37,379 nt of DNA from Helicobacter heilmannii (GCF_001283065.1 NZ_CDMK01000002.1:93362-130740), one strand, 5' to 3'; shown: positions 26,190 through 37,228, counted from the first letter of the stretch. The notes: a model not told the origin generated them from the letters alone. Made by a program: numbers and translations.

Positions 26190-26593
26190 CTTAGGCGTTT
26201 GGCTTAGTGGCTTGGTGGCCAAGTTTGAACATCATTTTAGGGGCTTAGCCCAATTTTCTTTTTTGCATGTACACATGCTTGACCCGTGTCCATGACCCTA
26301 GAGTGAGGGGACTCTCCTTAAAGCACCCTGTTTATATACCTTCTGCTTTGTTTTTAGGCACTTGGTGTTTGTCAGGGGTCGTTTTAAACAGGCAATTTGA
26401 AATGCACAAATTTAGACACAACAAAATCACTAGACTGAGAATTTTGATGATTAAGATAGGTCTTTTAATTAAGTCTTTGATGTGGTTGAAAATCACTAAG
26501 AATTAAGTTTATAAACTAAAGATTAACTATAGTAAGGTTTTTCTCCATAAAAATAGATTAGCATATCCGTTTATACAAATTTCAAGGCGGGTT
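26190..26593. other. 404-base gap without a recognised gene
   Basis: Between fumC and sdaC I see no gene I can support. A weak hairpin (CTTGG at 26211-26215 with CCAAG at 26219-26223) could end fumC. A 79-codon frame at 26267-26506 has no ribosome site, no family resemblance and mixed composition, and is probably not coding. The last 90 bases are AT-rich and should hold the sdaC promoter, but no single -10 stands out. The stretch adjoins the disrupted sdaC/tnpB/DUF262 region and may itself be decayed sequence. Confidence 0.4.
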
Positions 26594-26596
26594 GTG

Positions 26597-27568
26597 ATGG
26601 CAAAATGGAACAAAGAAGACATGATGTGGAGCTTAAGCCTTTATGGTACGGCCATTGGGGCTGGGGTGTTGTTTTTGCCCATCAATGCGGGGTTAGGGGG
26701 GTTGATCCCCTTGATTGTCATGTTGGTGTTTGCCTTTCCTTTGACTTTTTTGACCCACCGCGCCTTGTGCCGTTTTGTGCTGGGGGGCTCAGACAAGAGC
26801 GATGACATCACCGTGGTCGGGCAGAATTATTTTGGCAAATTCGGGGGCGTGTTGCTGACCCTGCTTTATTTCTTTGCGATTTTTCCCATTTTGCTCGTGT
26901 ATAGCGTGGGTATCACGAACAACATCGATAGTTTTCTTATCAATCAATTAGGCTTGGCTGCACCTAACCGCTTGCTACTCTCTTTTTTGGTGGTGGGGAT
27001 TTTGATGTTAGTGGTGAGTTTTGGCGAGGAGGTGGTGATCAAAACCATGTCCGCCATTGTCTTCCCCTTTATTGCCGTGCTGGTTTTTAGTGCCTTGTGG
27101 CTCATTCCCAAATGGAACAACGCGCTTTTTAAAAATATCCATTTGAGCGGGGCGGGGGGCGAGAGTTTAGGGGTGGTCATGCTCTTGATTTTGCCCACAA
27201 TGGTGTTCGCCTTCAACCATTCGCCCATCATCTCCTCGCTCGCCGTACATTGCAAGCAAACCTATGGGCAGGAGGCGGACAAAAAGGCTTCTGTCATCAT
27301 CGCTAGGAGCAATGTATTGATGATTGTAACGGTGATGTTCTTTATCTTTTCATGTGCAATGTGTTTAAGCCCTGCGGAGTTTAAAGAGGCTAAAGCGCAA
27401 AACCTGCCCATTTTGTCCTATTTAGCTAACCATTTTGAAGACATGAAAACCTTTGCACTAGTCGCGCCTGTCGTTGCCTTTGTGGCGATGGGTAAATCCT
27501 TTTTTGGGCATTATTTGGGTGCGCGCGACCCGATCTTTGTCGTTCTACTAATCTATAAAATTCTATAA
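26597..27568 (+). pseudogene. sdaC: serine transporter SdaC, C-terminus lost at an IS junction
   Basis: The N-terminal 323 residues of a serine/threonine:H+ symporter of the HAAAP family. It opens MAKWNKEDMMWSLSLYGTAI followed by GAGVLFLPINAGLGG, a helix-1 signature shared with E. coli SdaC. The match continues through FNHSPIISSLAVHCKQTYG and VAFVAMGKSFFGHYLGARDP. The protein then ends in PIFVVLLIYKIL, unrelated to the family, because insertion-element sequence begins near 27533. Complete members have about 410-430 residues, so the last two or three helices are missing and transport is doubtful. AAGGCGG precedes GTG (26594) and ATG (26597); ATG is preferred. In H. pylori the partner serine dehydratase gene sdaA is next to sdaC; it is absent here. 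Confidence 0.85.
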
Positions 27569-28944
27569 AACTATGCAAATTTTTTATATAATTATCACCG
27601 CCAAAAACACCCCAAAATTTGCTAAAATAACCGCAATGTTTGCCCTAAGCCACAAGATTGAATTACAACCCAACAACAAAGCAAAGACCCACTTTAAAAA
27701 GGCGTTTGGGTGTGCTAGACTTGCCTATAATTGGGGACTAGCCAAGTGGAAGGAAACTACGAAAAGGGCATAAAATCTAACCACTTTGCCCTAAAGAAAG
27801 AATTTAACGCTTGCAAAAAAGAGAAGTTTCCCTTTGTCTATGAAGTGTCCAAATACGCTACAGCACAGCCATTTAACCACTTAAACCTAGCGTTTCAAAA
27901 GTTCTTTAAAGATTTAAAATTGGGTAAAGTCAGTTACCCCCGTTTTAAACGCAAAAGAGAATATCAGGGGAGCTTTTACATTGGGGGCAACCAAATAAAA
28001 ATCATTCAAGGCAGCACAAAAGACTATCTTAAAATCCCCAACCTGCCCAAAATCAAAATGACTGAAAGGCTAAGATTGCAAGGCAAAATCAATGGGGCGA
28101 CCATCACGCAAAGAGGCAATAAATTCTATGTTTCAATCCAAACAGACACCACACAAGAGGAGTTTCACCGCACCCATAAGCCCATAGCAAACAACCACAC
28201 TCTAGGTATTGACACAGGAATAAAGGCTTTTGCTAGTCTATCTAATGGCTTACAGATTTTCGCCCCCAAGCCCTTAAATAGGCTCGCAAGACGGCTTAAA
28301 AGACTTAGCAGACAACTTAGCAAAAAACGGCATTCGAAAACCAAGAATGACGGGATTAAGAAGTCCGCTAATTTTCTTAAAGCCAGCTTGCGGCTGAATC
28401 GATTGCATACCCGTATAGCCAACACCCGTAATAACTTTTTACACAAACTTAAGCACCGCCCTAGTGCGGCACGCTAAAACCCTTTGTTTAGAGAGTTTAA
28501 AAGTCAAAAATATGCTTAAAAACTCTAAACTAGCTAAAGCCCTAAGTGATGTCAGCATATCTGCCTTTAACACGCTTTTAGACTACAAGGCAAAGTATTA
28601 TGGGCGGGAAATTTTACGGGCGGACACTTTTTACCCGAGCTCTAAGACTTGTTCCAGCTGTGGCAGTGTCAAAAAAGACTTAAGCCTAAATGATAGAGTT
28701 TATAAGTGCGGTGTTTGCGGTGTTGTGGTGGATAGAGATTTTAACGCTAGTGTCAATCTAGTGAAGCATTTAGTAAGTGGAGTTCCCACTGAATTTACGC
28801 CTGCGGACATGACAGCTCTATTAGGTTGTTTTGCAAAGAATGGCTTAGTAACCAGCATGGTGGAAACAGGAATACAACAAAAACCGCTAAAATTTTTTTC
28901 TATTGATAGGATTTTATAGGATTTTATGCGGTTTTATAGGTTTG
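27535..28944 (+). mobile_element. IS200/IS605-type element, tnpB only, degenerate
   Basis: The left limit is set by where SdaC homology stops (near 27533) and the right limit by where DUF262 homology resumes (near 28945). There is no tnpA. Subterminal hairpins, typical of this group, are present at both ends. On the left, GCAAATTTT (27575-27583) pairs perfectly with AAAATTTGC (27614-27622). On the right, AAAACCGCTAAAAT (about 28879-28892) pairs with ATTTTATGCGGTTTT (28921-28935) with one bulged base. The ends also share an imperfect inverted match: TATAAAATTCTATAAAA at 27554-27570 against the reverse complement of 28912-28928, 15 of 17 bases. Exact ends and target site cannot be fixed from this sequence alone. 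Confidence 0.7.
27636..28919 (+). pseudogene. tnpB: tnpB (IS605 OrfB, RNA-guided nuclease family) with two frameshifts
   Basis: Three frames together make one TnpB of about 425 residues. 27636-27750 encodes MFALSHKIELQPNNKAKTHF and on to LAYNWGLAKW. About 27750-28450 encodes NYEKGIKSNHFALKKEFNAC through to NTRNNFLHKL. 28451-28919 encodes STALVRHAKTLCLESLKVKN and on. Each join needs one base: near 27750 in GGAAGGA, and an extra A near 28451. All three RuvC acids survive: D in LGIDTGIKAFA, E in LCLESLKVKN and D in VDRDFNASVN. The zinc ribbon is CSSCG...CGVCG. TnpB proteins are guided by an RNA from the element's right end and cut DNA at the donor site to favour retention. As sequenced this copy cannot make a full protein. 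Confidence 0.88.
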
Positions 28945-29350
28945 TAAGAACGGTATCGTTGGACTAAAAAAGAAGTTCAGACTTTGCTCAAAGACATTGT
29001 GCGTTTTATGCGCAAGAGCAAACTAGATAAAGATGAATGTTAGAGCCTACAGCCCCTTGTGGTGAAGAAGGTGGATGGAAATTACCATGTCATCGATGGG
29101 CAACAACGGCTCACCGCAATATTTTTAATCATCAAGTGCCTCGAGAAGAAGGATTTCTTCACCCTTGATTAGAAAGCAGAGAGAAGAGCTTTAAATTTTT
29201 ATCCAACATCCACAATCCAACCACACCGCAAAAAATCAACATCGATTTTTACCATTTTAAAAAGGCTTATAAGGCAATTAAAGATTATAAATATGAAGAG
29301 GAGAAGGAGAAGTTTTTTGATGATCTAGAAAAAAGATTTGGGCTTTGTTG
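28945..29350 (+). pseudogene. decayed DUF262 (GmrS/ParB-like nuclease) gene fragment
   Basis: Starting right at the insertion-element edge, one frame reads ERYRWTKKEVQTLLKDIVRF, then KLDKDEC, a TAG at 29041-29043, and then PLVVKKVDGNYHVIDGQQRL followed by TAIFLIIKCLEKKDFF. This is the DUF262 core (YQERYRW...VIDGQQRLT), the NTP-hydrolysing ParB-like domain of GmrS/Type IV restriction and related defence proteins. A second TAG (29170) and a frameshift follow, then FKFLSNIHNPTTPQKINIDF and KAYKAIKDYKYEEEKEKFFD. The codon before ERYRW is TAA where the family has Gln, at the junction itself. The rest of the gene is missing, and the fragment is inactive. Confidence 0.75.
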
Positions 29351-29363
29351 GGCTAAAAAGCCC
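29350..29363. terminator. small hairpin downstream of the giant outer membrane protein gene
   Basis: GGGCT (29350-29354), loop AAAA, AGCCC (29359-29363) form a 5-bp stem that reads the same on both strands. It lies 29 bases after the stop of the minus-strand gene. No long U-run follows on that strand, so the terminator call is weak. Confidence 0.3.
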
Positions 29364-29391
29364 CCCAAAATCCTAACAACCTTCCAAAAGT

Positions 29392-32300
29392 TTAGAAGTT
29401 GTAAACATAGTTGAAGTAAACAGACACATTGCGTTTGTAAGCGATGTCTGTCTTCATGCCATCAGCATTCACACCCTTGAAGTAGTAGTTGGTGGCAAGG
29501 GGGATTCTTAGACCGATTTCAAAGCCATTGTGTCTGTTGACATTCGTCCTAAAGCCCAAATTCAAGGGGATTTGGAAGTAGCTGGTGTTCATGACCGCAT
29601 GGCCGCCGTGTGAATTGTCGTAATTCATCAAGTAGGTGTAGTAACTTTGCCCTTTGACCGCCCAGCTAGAGCCATCCAACATGAGCCCTGCAAACAGACC
29701 CGTGGTGTATTTGCCGTCTTTGCTTTCGTAGAAGTTATACAGCGCATCCACCCCAGCCCCATAGACAAAGTTGTCAAGTTCAGCTGCATTGCTGTTCATG
29801 AAGGTGCCGTGTTGGTAACTGAAGTTGGCATAATAGCGCAGACCCCAGCGTTTTTTCTTACCAAAGAATTGTTTATACCCAAACTGCACATCGATGCCGT
29901 ACATGTTGCCATTGGAGTTCATGGGCACCATGGGGGTGTGGGAGGCGGTATAAGTGCCGTAGCCATTGCTTTTGAGGAAAGTGTTGAGTTTGGCTTGCGC
30001 CGCTTTAGCGTAGACAAGGGCCTGATTGACTTGTTGGATGAGCCCACTCACAGAGCTTCTTGTGGCGGTGCTGCCTGAGGGATTAGTGCCAAAGCCTTTA
30101 CCCACAACTTCAAAGGAGGCATGTTGGGGCGCGACTTCCGCCTGCACATTAGCCACTTGTGCGCCCCCAGCTGCGCCGCCCACGCCCGCCACGCCAGCCA
30201 TGCCTGCAAGTTGATCGATCAAACTGGTTTGCAAGTTTTGCAACTGGTTGATCAAGTTATTGAGGTTGTTGCTGGCCGTGTTGTAATTGATTGTGGGGCT
30301 AGCGATGATCTCTTGGTAAATCGCTTGCACGGCCGCATTGGCGTTGCCTACACTGCTATTGCCGGTATCCACAAATTCGTTTTGTGCCAACACTTTAAGG
30401 GCATCTAAAATGCCGCCTAAAGTGTAGCTGTTGTTTTCTGCCATGAGTTGTGCTTGATCGCTGATCACAATGTTGGCCTGTTGTTGGTAATCGCTCGCAC
30501 TAGAGTTGGTGGCGATGCCATTGCCGCTAAGGAGGTTTAAATTCGCTTGCGCGGAGCTGTTATTGGTGATCATTTGGGTGATCAAGCGCGCAGTCGCACC
30601 CACGGGGGTGTTGGCCGCCTCTGCATCGTTATAAACGGTGAGGGGTTGTTGCGCCGTATTCATTTTGTTGAGGGCGTTTTGGATCGTGGCGATGTTGGCG
30701 TTGGTCAAAACCCCGTTTTTAGAAGCCACGCCATCTTGGTTTTGGCTATTCAACATGCCATTGACGCTTTGCACCCCTAGGGCGTTGGCAACCGCCATTT
30801 TAAGGATGCTAGAGGGCGTGTTAGAGCTGTTGAGCAGACCTGAGAGGTTGTTCATGGACTCTGTATACTGTTTGGCATCTCTAAACACGCCGCTTAAAGT
30901 GTTGGTGACAAGGTTGGCTTGTAATGTGGCGGCGTTGTCTCCCGTGGTGAAAGCCGAACTTTTTAAAGCCGCCTGCGCCGCAGCGACAAGCTGGGCGGGC
31001 GTGGCGTTGAAGAAGTACTGCTGGATTGTGTTTGCCCCAAAATTATTGTTCCCAAAACCTGTGCCGCTCACCCCCTGATCTTTGAGTTCAAGCGCCATGA
31101 GACCAGCTAGAGTGTTGGCCCCCGCCATGTCGGTGGGCATGGGGCCACCTAAACCTTGCAAGGCCGAGGGGAGGGTTGATTGGATCATCGCCTGCACGGC
31201 TGTGGCCTGCGCCCCGCTACTGCTGGAGTCGATCGCGTTGGCTTTAAAGATCCGATCGGCAGCACCCACAATGGCGTTGATTTGGTTGTATTGTGCGGCG
31301 GTAACACTCGCTAGTGAGGTGATGCCATGGGTGTTTGTCGTCTTGATGACCGCGTTGGCATCCGCGAAGTCATTGGCGAGTGTCAAGGCGTTCTTTAACG
31401 CTTTGCCGATGTTTTGGCCTACATTTGAGTTGATCGCCGCTTGATGATTGTTTCTTAGCACCTTATCGATGGCCTGCAGCGCCCCGCTCCCACCCACGAA
31501 AGTTTGCACGGCTTCTAAGAAACTCTTAGCATTAGTGGCGGTGTTTAAATAGGTCATATTGCCCGCGCCGCCGGTAAGATCTGACCCAGTCCCTGGATTT
31601 GTGCCCACTGTGCCGCCTAAAACGGGTTGGAGGGCTTTTTCTAGGGTAACGAGCTGCGCCAAATCTGGGGTAGCGCCCCCTTTAACCGCGACTAAAACAG
31701 CGTTGGCATTAGGATTGTTTTCAATCGCTTCAACCAACTGAGTCAAAAGCGGCACGGCTCCGGCTGTGGTGATGTTGTTAAGAGTGTTTAAATTCAACGT
31801 CGCAGCCCCTGCGGTGTTGGTGGTAGAAAAAGTCGTCTGTCCCTGGGCATTTGTGCTGAAATAAAGAGGTGTGGTGAAGTTTTTCACCACAGCTGCAATT
31901 TGCCCAGCGTCGCCATTGAGCTGGCCATTGTTCAACGCATTGGTTACCGCAGTGATATTAGTGCTGTTGCCTGTGAGGCCATTGCTCGCACTAGTGGCAG
32001 GTTGGAGCATGCTAGAAATATTAACGATGCTCTGCATCGCACCAAGCAAGGTGAGTTGGGGACCCGCGGGGGTGGGTTGGGTGACTAAGTTGGGATCGGT
32101 GAGCATGCTTGCCGTGAGGGCTGTAGTCGTGCCTATGCTAACCGAGTTATTGCTGCTCGTGTTGCTAAGCTCAAAGGCCCCGGCGGTCAGAGCCTTACCT
32201 TGCTCGTTGATCGTGTTGTAGGCGCTCAACATATTATCCACGGCTGTTTGGGTGTTGCTAAGCGTGCCTGAACCTCCAGAGCTCACAAAACCCGTAAGGC

Positions 32301-35300
32301 CATAGACACTAGAGGCGATGCCACTTAAAGAGGTCATGGGCACGGTGTCGCCTGTGGCGGGGTCTTGCAAAATGCTTTTAGAGGTGTTGAGATTGAGGCC
32401 CAAATCGTTCCACGCGCTGATGCTAGCCACATCGCTGGTAAACTGGGTGTTGAGACTGCTAAGAGCACTGCTGCTGATGTTCACCTCGCTGGCATTGCCT
32501 GGATTTAAGGTAGAGGAAGTGGCCAGGTTAAAGAGACCTTGTGTGGCTTCTGTGTTGCCTGTGGTGACCAGGGCTTTAGCCGCGCTTTGGTAGTTATTGC
32601 TTTTGACCACTTGGCTTTGTGCCATCACAATGGCGTAGGGGTTATTCGTGACTGCGTCTTGGACTTTGCTTGCCACCCCTTCTAAGTACTCTAGGCGATT
32701 GACAAGATTTTGCAAGGTGTTAAGCCCGGTTAGCGACCCATTAGAGGGGCTTGTTAAGGTGAGGTTTTTATAGCTTTGCGCGCCTTGTAGGTAGTCGAGC
32801 ACATCGGTGGCCACCTTGCTGCCTTGCTGGTCGGTGAGGTTGTTGAGCAAGGTCAAGTTGTGGTTATAGCTGTTGAGGGCTCGGATCACGCTTGTCGCGC
32901 TGGCCACCGTGCTGCTGCCTAAATCGGAAGCCTTGATGTATTGCAAGAGACTGCCAAAGGCATCGGCCGCCTTGATCGCTGCGCTAAAAGCCGCCCCATT
33001 GTTTTGGGTGCTTAAAGCGTTGTTCATGGTCAAATACTTAGTAGAACCTGTGCCACCGGCACCCGTAATGCCCGTAGAGCTGGTGAGGGTGTTGTTGGCG
33101 TTGATCAAGTTTTGCGCATCTTGGATCACCCGGGCGATGCTAGAAGCGCTGGTTAAATTCGCCTGCTTGGCTGGATTTAAGCCAGAGTTGTTTAAAAGAT
33201 TGTTGATGTTGGCAACATAATTTGTCGTGACAGTGCCACTGCCGGTGGGGTTGCCAAAGCCCATCACAGATTGGTAGGCTTGCCAAATGCTCGTGGCATT
33301 AGCAGAGCTAGAAGCCAAATTAGCTAGAGCCACAGTGGCCGCGGTGTTAGCCTGGGATTGTTGGATCTGCCCGCTGCTAAGTTGGGCTTGGATGGGCATG
33401 AGGGCATTGACCACTTCTGTGAGCGTCACCCCACTTTGCAAATTGCTGGCCGTGGTGAGGGTGCTAATATCTGCACTCAAGGTCGCAGATGTGTTGGTGA
33501 TGTTGGAGCTGTTATTTAAAAGCCCTGATCTCGTGTTAGCGTTACCAAAGAGGGTTTGATAAGCCGTGCCCATCGCACTGCTGGTGGCAAAGCCGTCACC
33601 TAGCAAATTGGACATGGTGTAAATGTTATTGAGGTTGGTGAGGTAGGTGGCCGCATTGCTGTTTGAGTACTGGGCATCGCCTAAGCCAATGGTCGCCCCG
33701 GTGATGGTGGTGGTGTTGGTCATGTTGGACGTGCTGGTGAGGTTGTAGGTGTTGGCCCCGGTGCCTGCAAAGAATTGGCTACCAGCGGTGTGTAGCGCGC
33801 CCACAGCACTGTTAAGGGAGCTGATCGCACTGCTGATGTCGCTTAAAGTGGTGGTGCTCACTTGTCCGTTAGGGGTGTCTAGCAAGGGCAAAATGCCTTT
33901 AAGCTGGTTATACATGGTGTTGACGCTGGCTTGCGCAAAGCCTAAATTTTGCGCCGCACTCACCCCAGAACCGAGCAGGCCGGACAAACCGATGTCAAGC
34001 TGGGCTGTCCCGCTTTGTGCACCCTGTGAACCTGTGCCCAAACTTTGCAACCCGGCGATCTCTTGTTTGATGGTGGCAATTTGTGTGCTGAGATCTTGTG
34101 CGGTGAGTTTCCCGCTTTCAAACTGAGAAACCACAGAGGGGCTTAAAGAACCGATGTCTTTGGTGATGGTTGCGCTGTTTTGCATAAACCACACCAAACC
34201 TTTAGCCAAATCTGAGCTACCACCCAAAGCCGTACCGATAGAGGGGCTGTTGAATCGTGGATAGACACTTAAAAATGTATTGCCCGCATCGTAAAGCTCT
34301 TTGGCTAAGTTCAAAAAGGCTGTGATGTTAGTCACCCCATTATTGGTGCCTGTGGTGATGTTGGTAACACCGCTTAGAGCCGTGTTAGAAACGTTGAACA
34401 AACCAGAGAGTTTGTGCACCAAGCTATTAGCCACGGTGATGCTGGTTGTGCCATTAGCCACCCCTAAGAGGTTTTCTAGCGCAGCTTGTTGGGCGGTGGT
34501 GAGACTAGCCCATGTGAGGTTACCGCCCCCAGCTAAGGTGTTTAGCGCCGCAGGAGTCTTGATAAGGGTGCTGATGGAATTTGCGAGTTCTGTTTGATCC
34601 ACCGCCGACAAGGCTTGCAAATCTAAGGCGATGTGCCCGGCCATTGTGAGCGCGTTGCCCACCGTGCCAAAGGCGGTGGCGGCGGTGGCGGCGGTGGCTG
34701 TGTTGGCAGCGGCTAAGTCGTTGTAGATCATGTTTAGGCTCGTGGCCGCGCTGGCAAATTGTGAAGCGCTCAAACTCCCGTTTAAGAAGTTTTGGGTGAA
34801 GCTAGGATTGCTCATGCCCTCCAAACTGCTCAAATCCGCTTTAGAAAGCTGGCTTGAGAGCGTGGGGTTGGCGTTCAGCTGCGCGATGATGGCCGCTTTA
34901 GTTTGGGCGATGAGGCCATTTTGCGCCTGACCGGCATTGAGCAACCCGCTTAAATAAGTCAGCGCGCTGGCTTGATTCATTTGCTCCGTGGTGGTGGAGT
35001 AGCTCTTGGTGATCGCGTTGATGTAGCTGTTTAAGAGATTTTCAGAGTTGAAGATCGCTTGGATATTGTTGATGTCTTGCGCTTGGGCGTTCTTGGCATC
35101 CGCTTTGCCGGCCTGCTCTGTCGCCCCCCCATTGAACATGATATTGGCCGCAGCGTTGCTGATCCCCGTGTCTAGGATATTGCTCAAAAGGCTGGTGTTG
35201 CTGGTGGTGTTGAGCATTCCTTGGAGCTGCTGGGTGTTTGCGCTGTAATTCATCGCCTCTTGTAAGAGCGTGGCGAGGTTTTTGTTGTAGGCCGTGTTGT

Positions 35301-37183
35301 AGGCGGCTTGGTTCAACACGCGTTGTTGCACCCAAGAGGTGGTTTGGGTGGCTGAGGTGCTAGGGCTTGTAGCCGCTTGGGGGTAGAGAGTTGTGCTGTC
35401 TGTGTTCGCAGTAAAGGGGCTGCTTGTGGATGTGGTGCTGACATTGCTGCTTGTGATCGCAGGGGTGGTCGTGATTGCGCCGGTGTTGACAAGACCGCTG
35501 AGCTTTTGCAAGGCACTGGTGAGGGTGCTGTAAGCCGCGTTAGAGTTGTCTGTCCCAAAGGCGTTGTAAAGGCTGGTTAAGCCTGAGAGCTGGTTGGCAG
35601 AAAGGGTGCCAGTGGGCAAGGAGCCGGGGGTGAATAGATTGGCTAAATTGCTATTATGGGTCACCCCGCTTTGCGCAGTGGAAAGCTCGTTGCTCAATGT
35701 GATCATGTCCACCACGGTTTGTGCGAGGGTGGGGGCGGTGCCGCCGCTAGGTGTCAAGGCTTGTTGGATTTTGGTCAACGCCCCGTCGTTGGTGAGGATG
35801 GTAAAGGCATTGTAAACCGCGCTAAAGCCATTGGTGATGCGCGTGCTGTTGACATGCGTGGGGCTGGTGATGGAGGAAGTGCCCGTGTTGGGGTTGATAT
35901 AGCCCTCAACGACACTCTGCACCTGTGCCATCGTGAGAGAACCCCCCTCAGCCGCAGCTTCAGCGGTCAGCTGAGTCAAAACCTGATTGAGCGTGCCCAT
36001 CGCAGTGATGGTGCTAGAAGTGGGGCTGACCACATCGCTTAAGGGGGTGTTTAAAACGTTGTTGGCGATCACATCGAGGGCTTGATCCATGCCCTTAAGT
36101 TCTGTGAGCACCGTGGCGTAATTGGCGTTGATGCTGTAGGTGTTGTTGCTCTGTGTAACAATGCCCCCGGGGATCAAGCTGGCGATGTTGTTAATGGTCG
36201 CTAGGGTGTTTAGATTAGCGCTATTCACGCTAAAATTGGCGATGTTGCCGCTGCCCCCTGTCGCACTCCCACTAATCAAGCTCTGACCGTTGCCTAGGAT
36301 CGTATTCAAGCTGCTCAAGGCGGTGCCTAAGGTGCCCGTGGGCGTGGCCATCGCGCTCACAAAGTTAGCCCCCACCCCGCTAGCCGTGCCGATGGCTTGC
36401 TGCATGTCTGCGGAGTATGTGTTAAAGGCGTTGTTGGCCCCCGTGGTGCCAGGATCGACCACATTCACACTAGAGGCGAGGTTGGTGATGTTGGTGTAAA
36501 TGGTGCCGAGCAACTGGTTAGCCGCACTGGCGGTTGAACCTGTGGCGATTTGGCTGCTTTGTAAATTCCCCTTGACTTGGGCGGTTTGAGTGAGGTGACC
36601 TGCGCTATTTTGCGTGCCACTCACAAACTGGAAGTAATTGTTGCTCACCGCAGTGCCGGGCACAGTGATGTTGTTAGCCGCACTCACGCCCCCAAAAGCC
36701 GTGCGCGCCCCATAAGCCCCATAAGCATTCCCGCTGATGTTGCTTAAAAGAGGGTTGACACTGCCAAAGTTATAGATGTCGCCCACAGTGCCTATGTATT
36801 GGTTTAAAAGCCCCCCATTGCCGTAGAGATTGTTGATGATATTAGAAGCCGTGGGGGCTGTGGCGCTAAGACCCATGCTTTGGTAGGGGTCGTTGAGCGT
36901 GCCATTACCAAAGACGGGTTGGTTGCCCGCAGGGTTAGTCACGCCTTGTTGGTTTGTGCTTGAGCCAAAATTTTGTTGGGTGATGGTTGGCACAAAAGTA
37001 CCACTGTCGGTTAGACCATAATTGCCCCCAAGCAAACCGCTGATGGAGTTGACCATGCTCGTGACATCCACCTGCTCCGCGCCCAAACTGGGGACAAAGC
37101 CAAAACAAGTCACGAGCACCAAGCTCAACTTTGTTTTATTTTATGTAGGTGGAAGTCTTTTTGAGTTTAGAAGATTTACGCAT
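29392..37183 (-). CDS. giant Hop-barrel outer membrane protein, frameshifted in signal peptide
   Basis: The main frame (37128-29392) encodes 2,578 residues. The last 170 residues (29904-29395) are a Hop-family beta-barrel like that of H. pylori BabA/SabA: YGIDVQFGYKQFFGKKKRWG, LRYYANFSYQHG, YGAGVDALYNF, NGFEIGLRIPLATNYYF, ending SVYFNYVYNF with the terminal Phe used by the Bam machinery. The preceding roughly 2,400 residues are rich in Asn, Ser, Thr, Ala and Leu, look mostly helical and contain no cysteine. The likely true start is ATG at 37183, with AGAGGA 4-5 bases upstream, giving MRKSSKLKKTSTYIK; this frame stops at TAA 37138-37136. One base fewer in the A4 tract at 37139-37142 would join it to KLSLVLVTCFGFVPSLGAEQ as a normal signal peptide. 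As sequenced the gene is either off, decayed, or carries a sequencing error. Surface adhesin is the inferred role. Confidence 0.82.
34671..34702 (-). repeat. 9-bp in-frame tandem repeat within the giant gene
   Basis: About three copies of a GCCACCGCC-type unit encode alternating Ala-Thr-Ala (TATAATAATA in the protein). The unit length is a multiple of three, so copy-number change would lengthen or shorten the passenger without breaking the frame. Confidence 0.5.
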
Positions 37184-37228
37184 CATGTCCTCTTTGTTTG
37201 TATGTTGTTCGATCGTGTGGTTTAGATG

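Noticed and set aside
26279-26314. TTGACC...GACCCTAGAGT, resembling a MerR-family operator
   Set aside because: Only one half of the expected dyad is present, the 19-bp spacing to a -10 box is not met, and no MerR gene or intact target lies next to it.
26267-26506. 79-codon open frame between fumC and sdaC
   Set aside because: No ribosome site, no hydrophobic or domain pattern, and no recognised relatives; not strong enough to annotate as a gene.
37126-37128. TTG as the genuine start of the giant outer membrane protein
   Set aside because: No ribosome site precedes it, and the lysine-rich part of the signal peptide lies upstream in another frame after a good ribosome site. The TTG start remains the fallback if relatives share it.
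29647-37225. Many plus-strand open frames of 60-146 codons opposite the giant outer membrane protein gene
   Set aside because: They are the antisense of a long biased-composition gene with few stop-generating codons. They share no starts, ribosome sites or family resemblance, while the minus-strand frame is continuous and ends in a recognised barrel.
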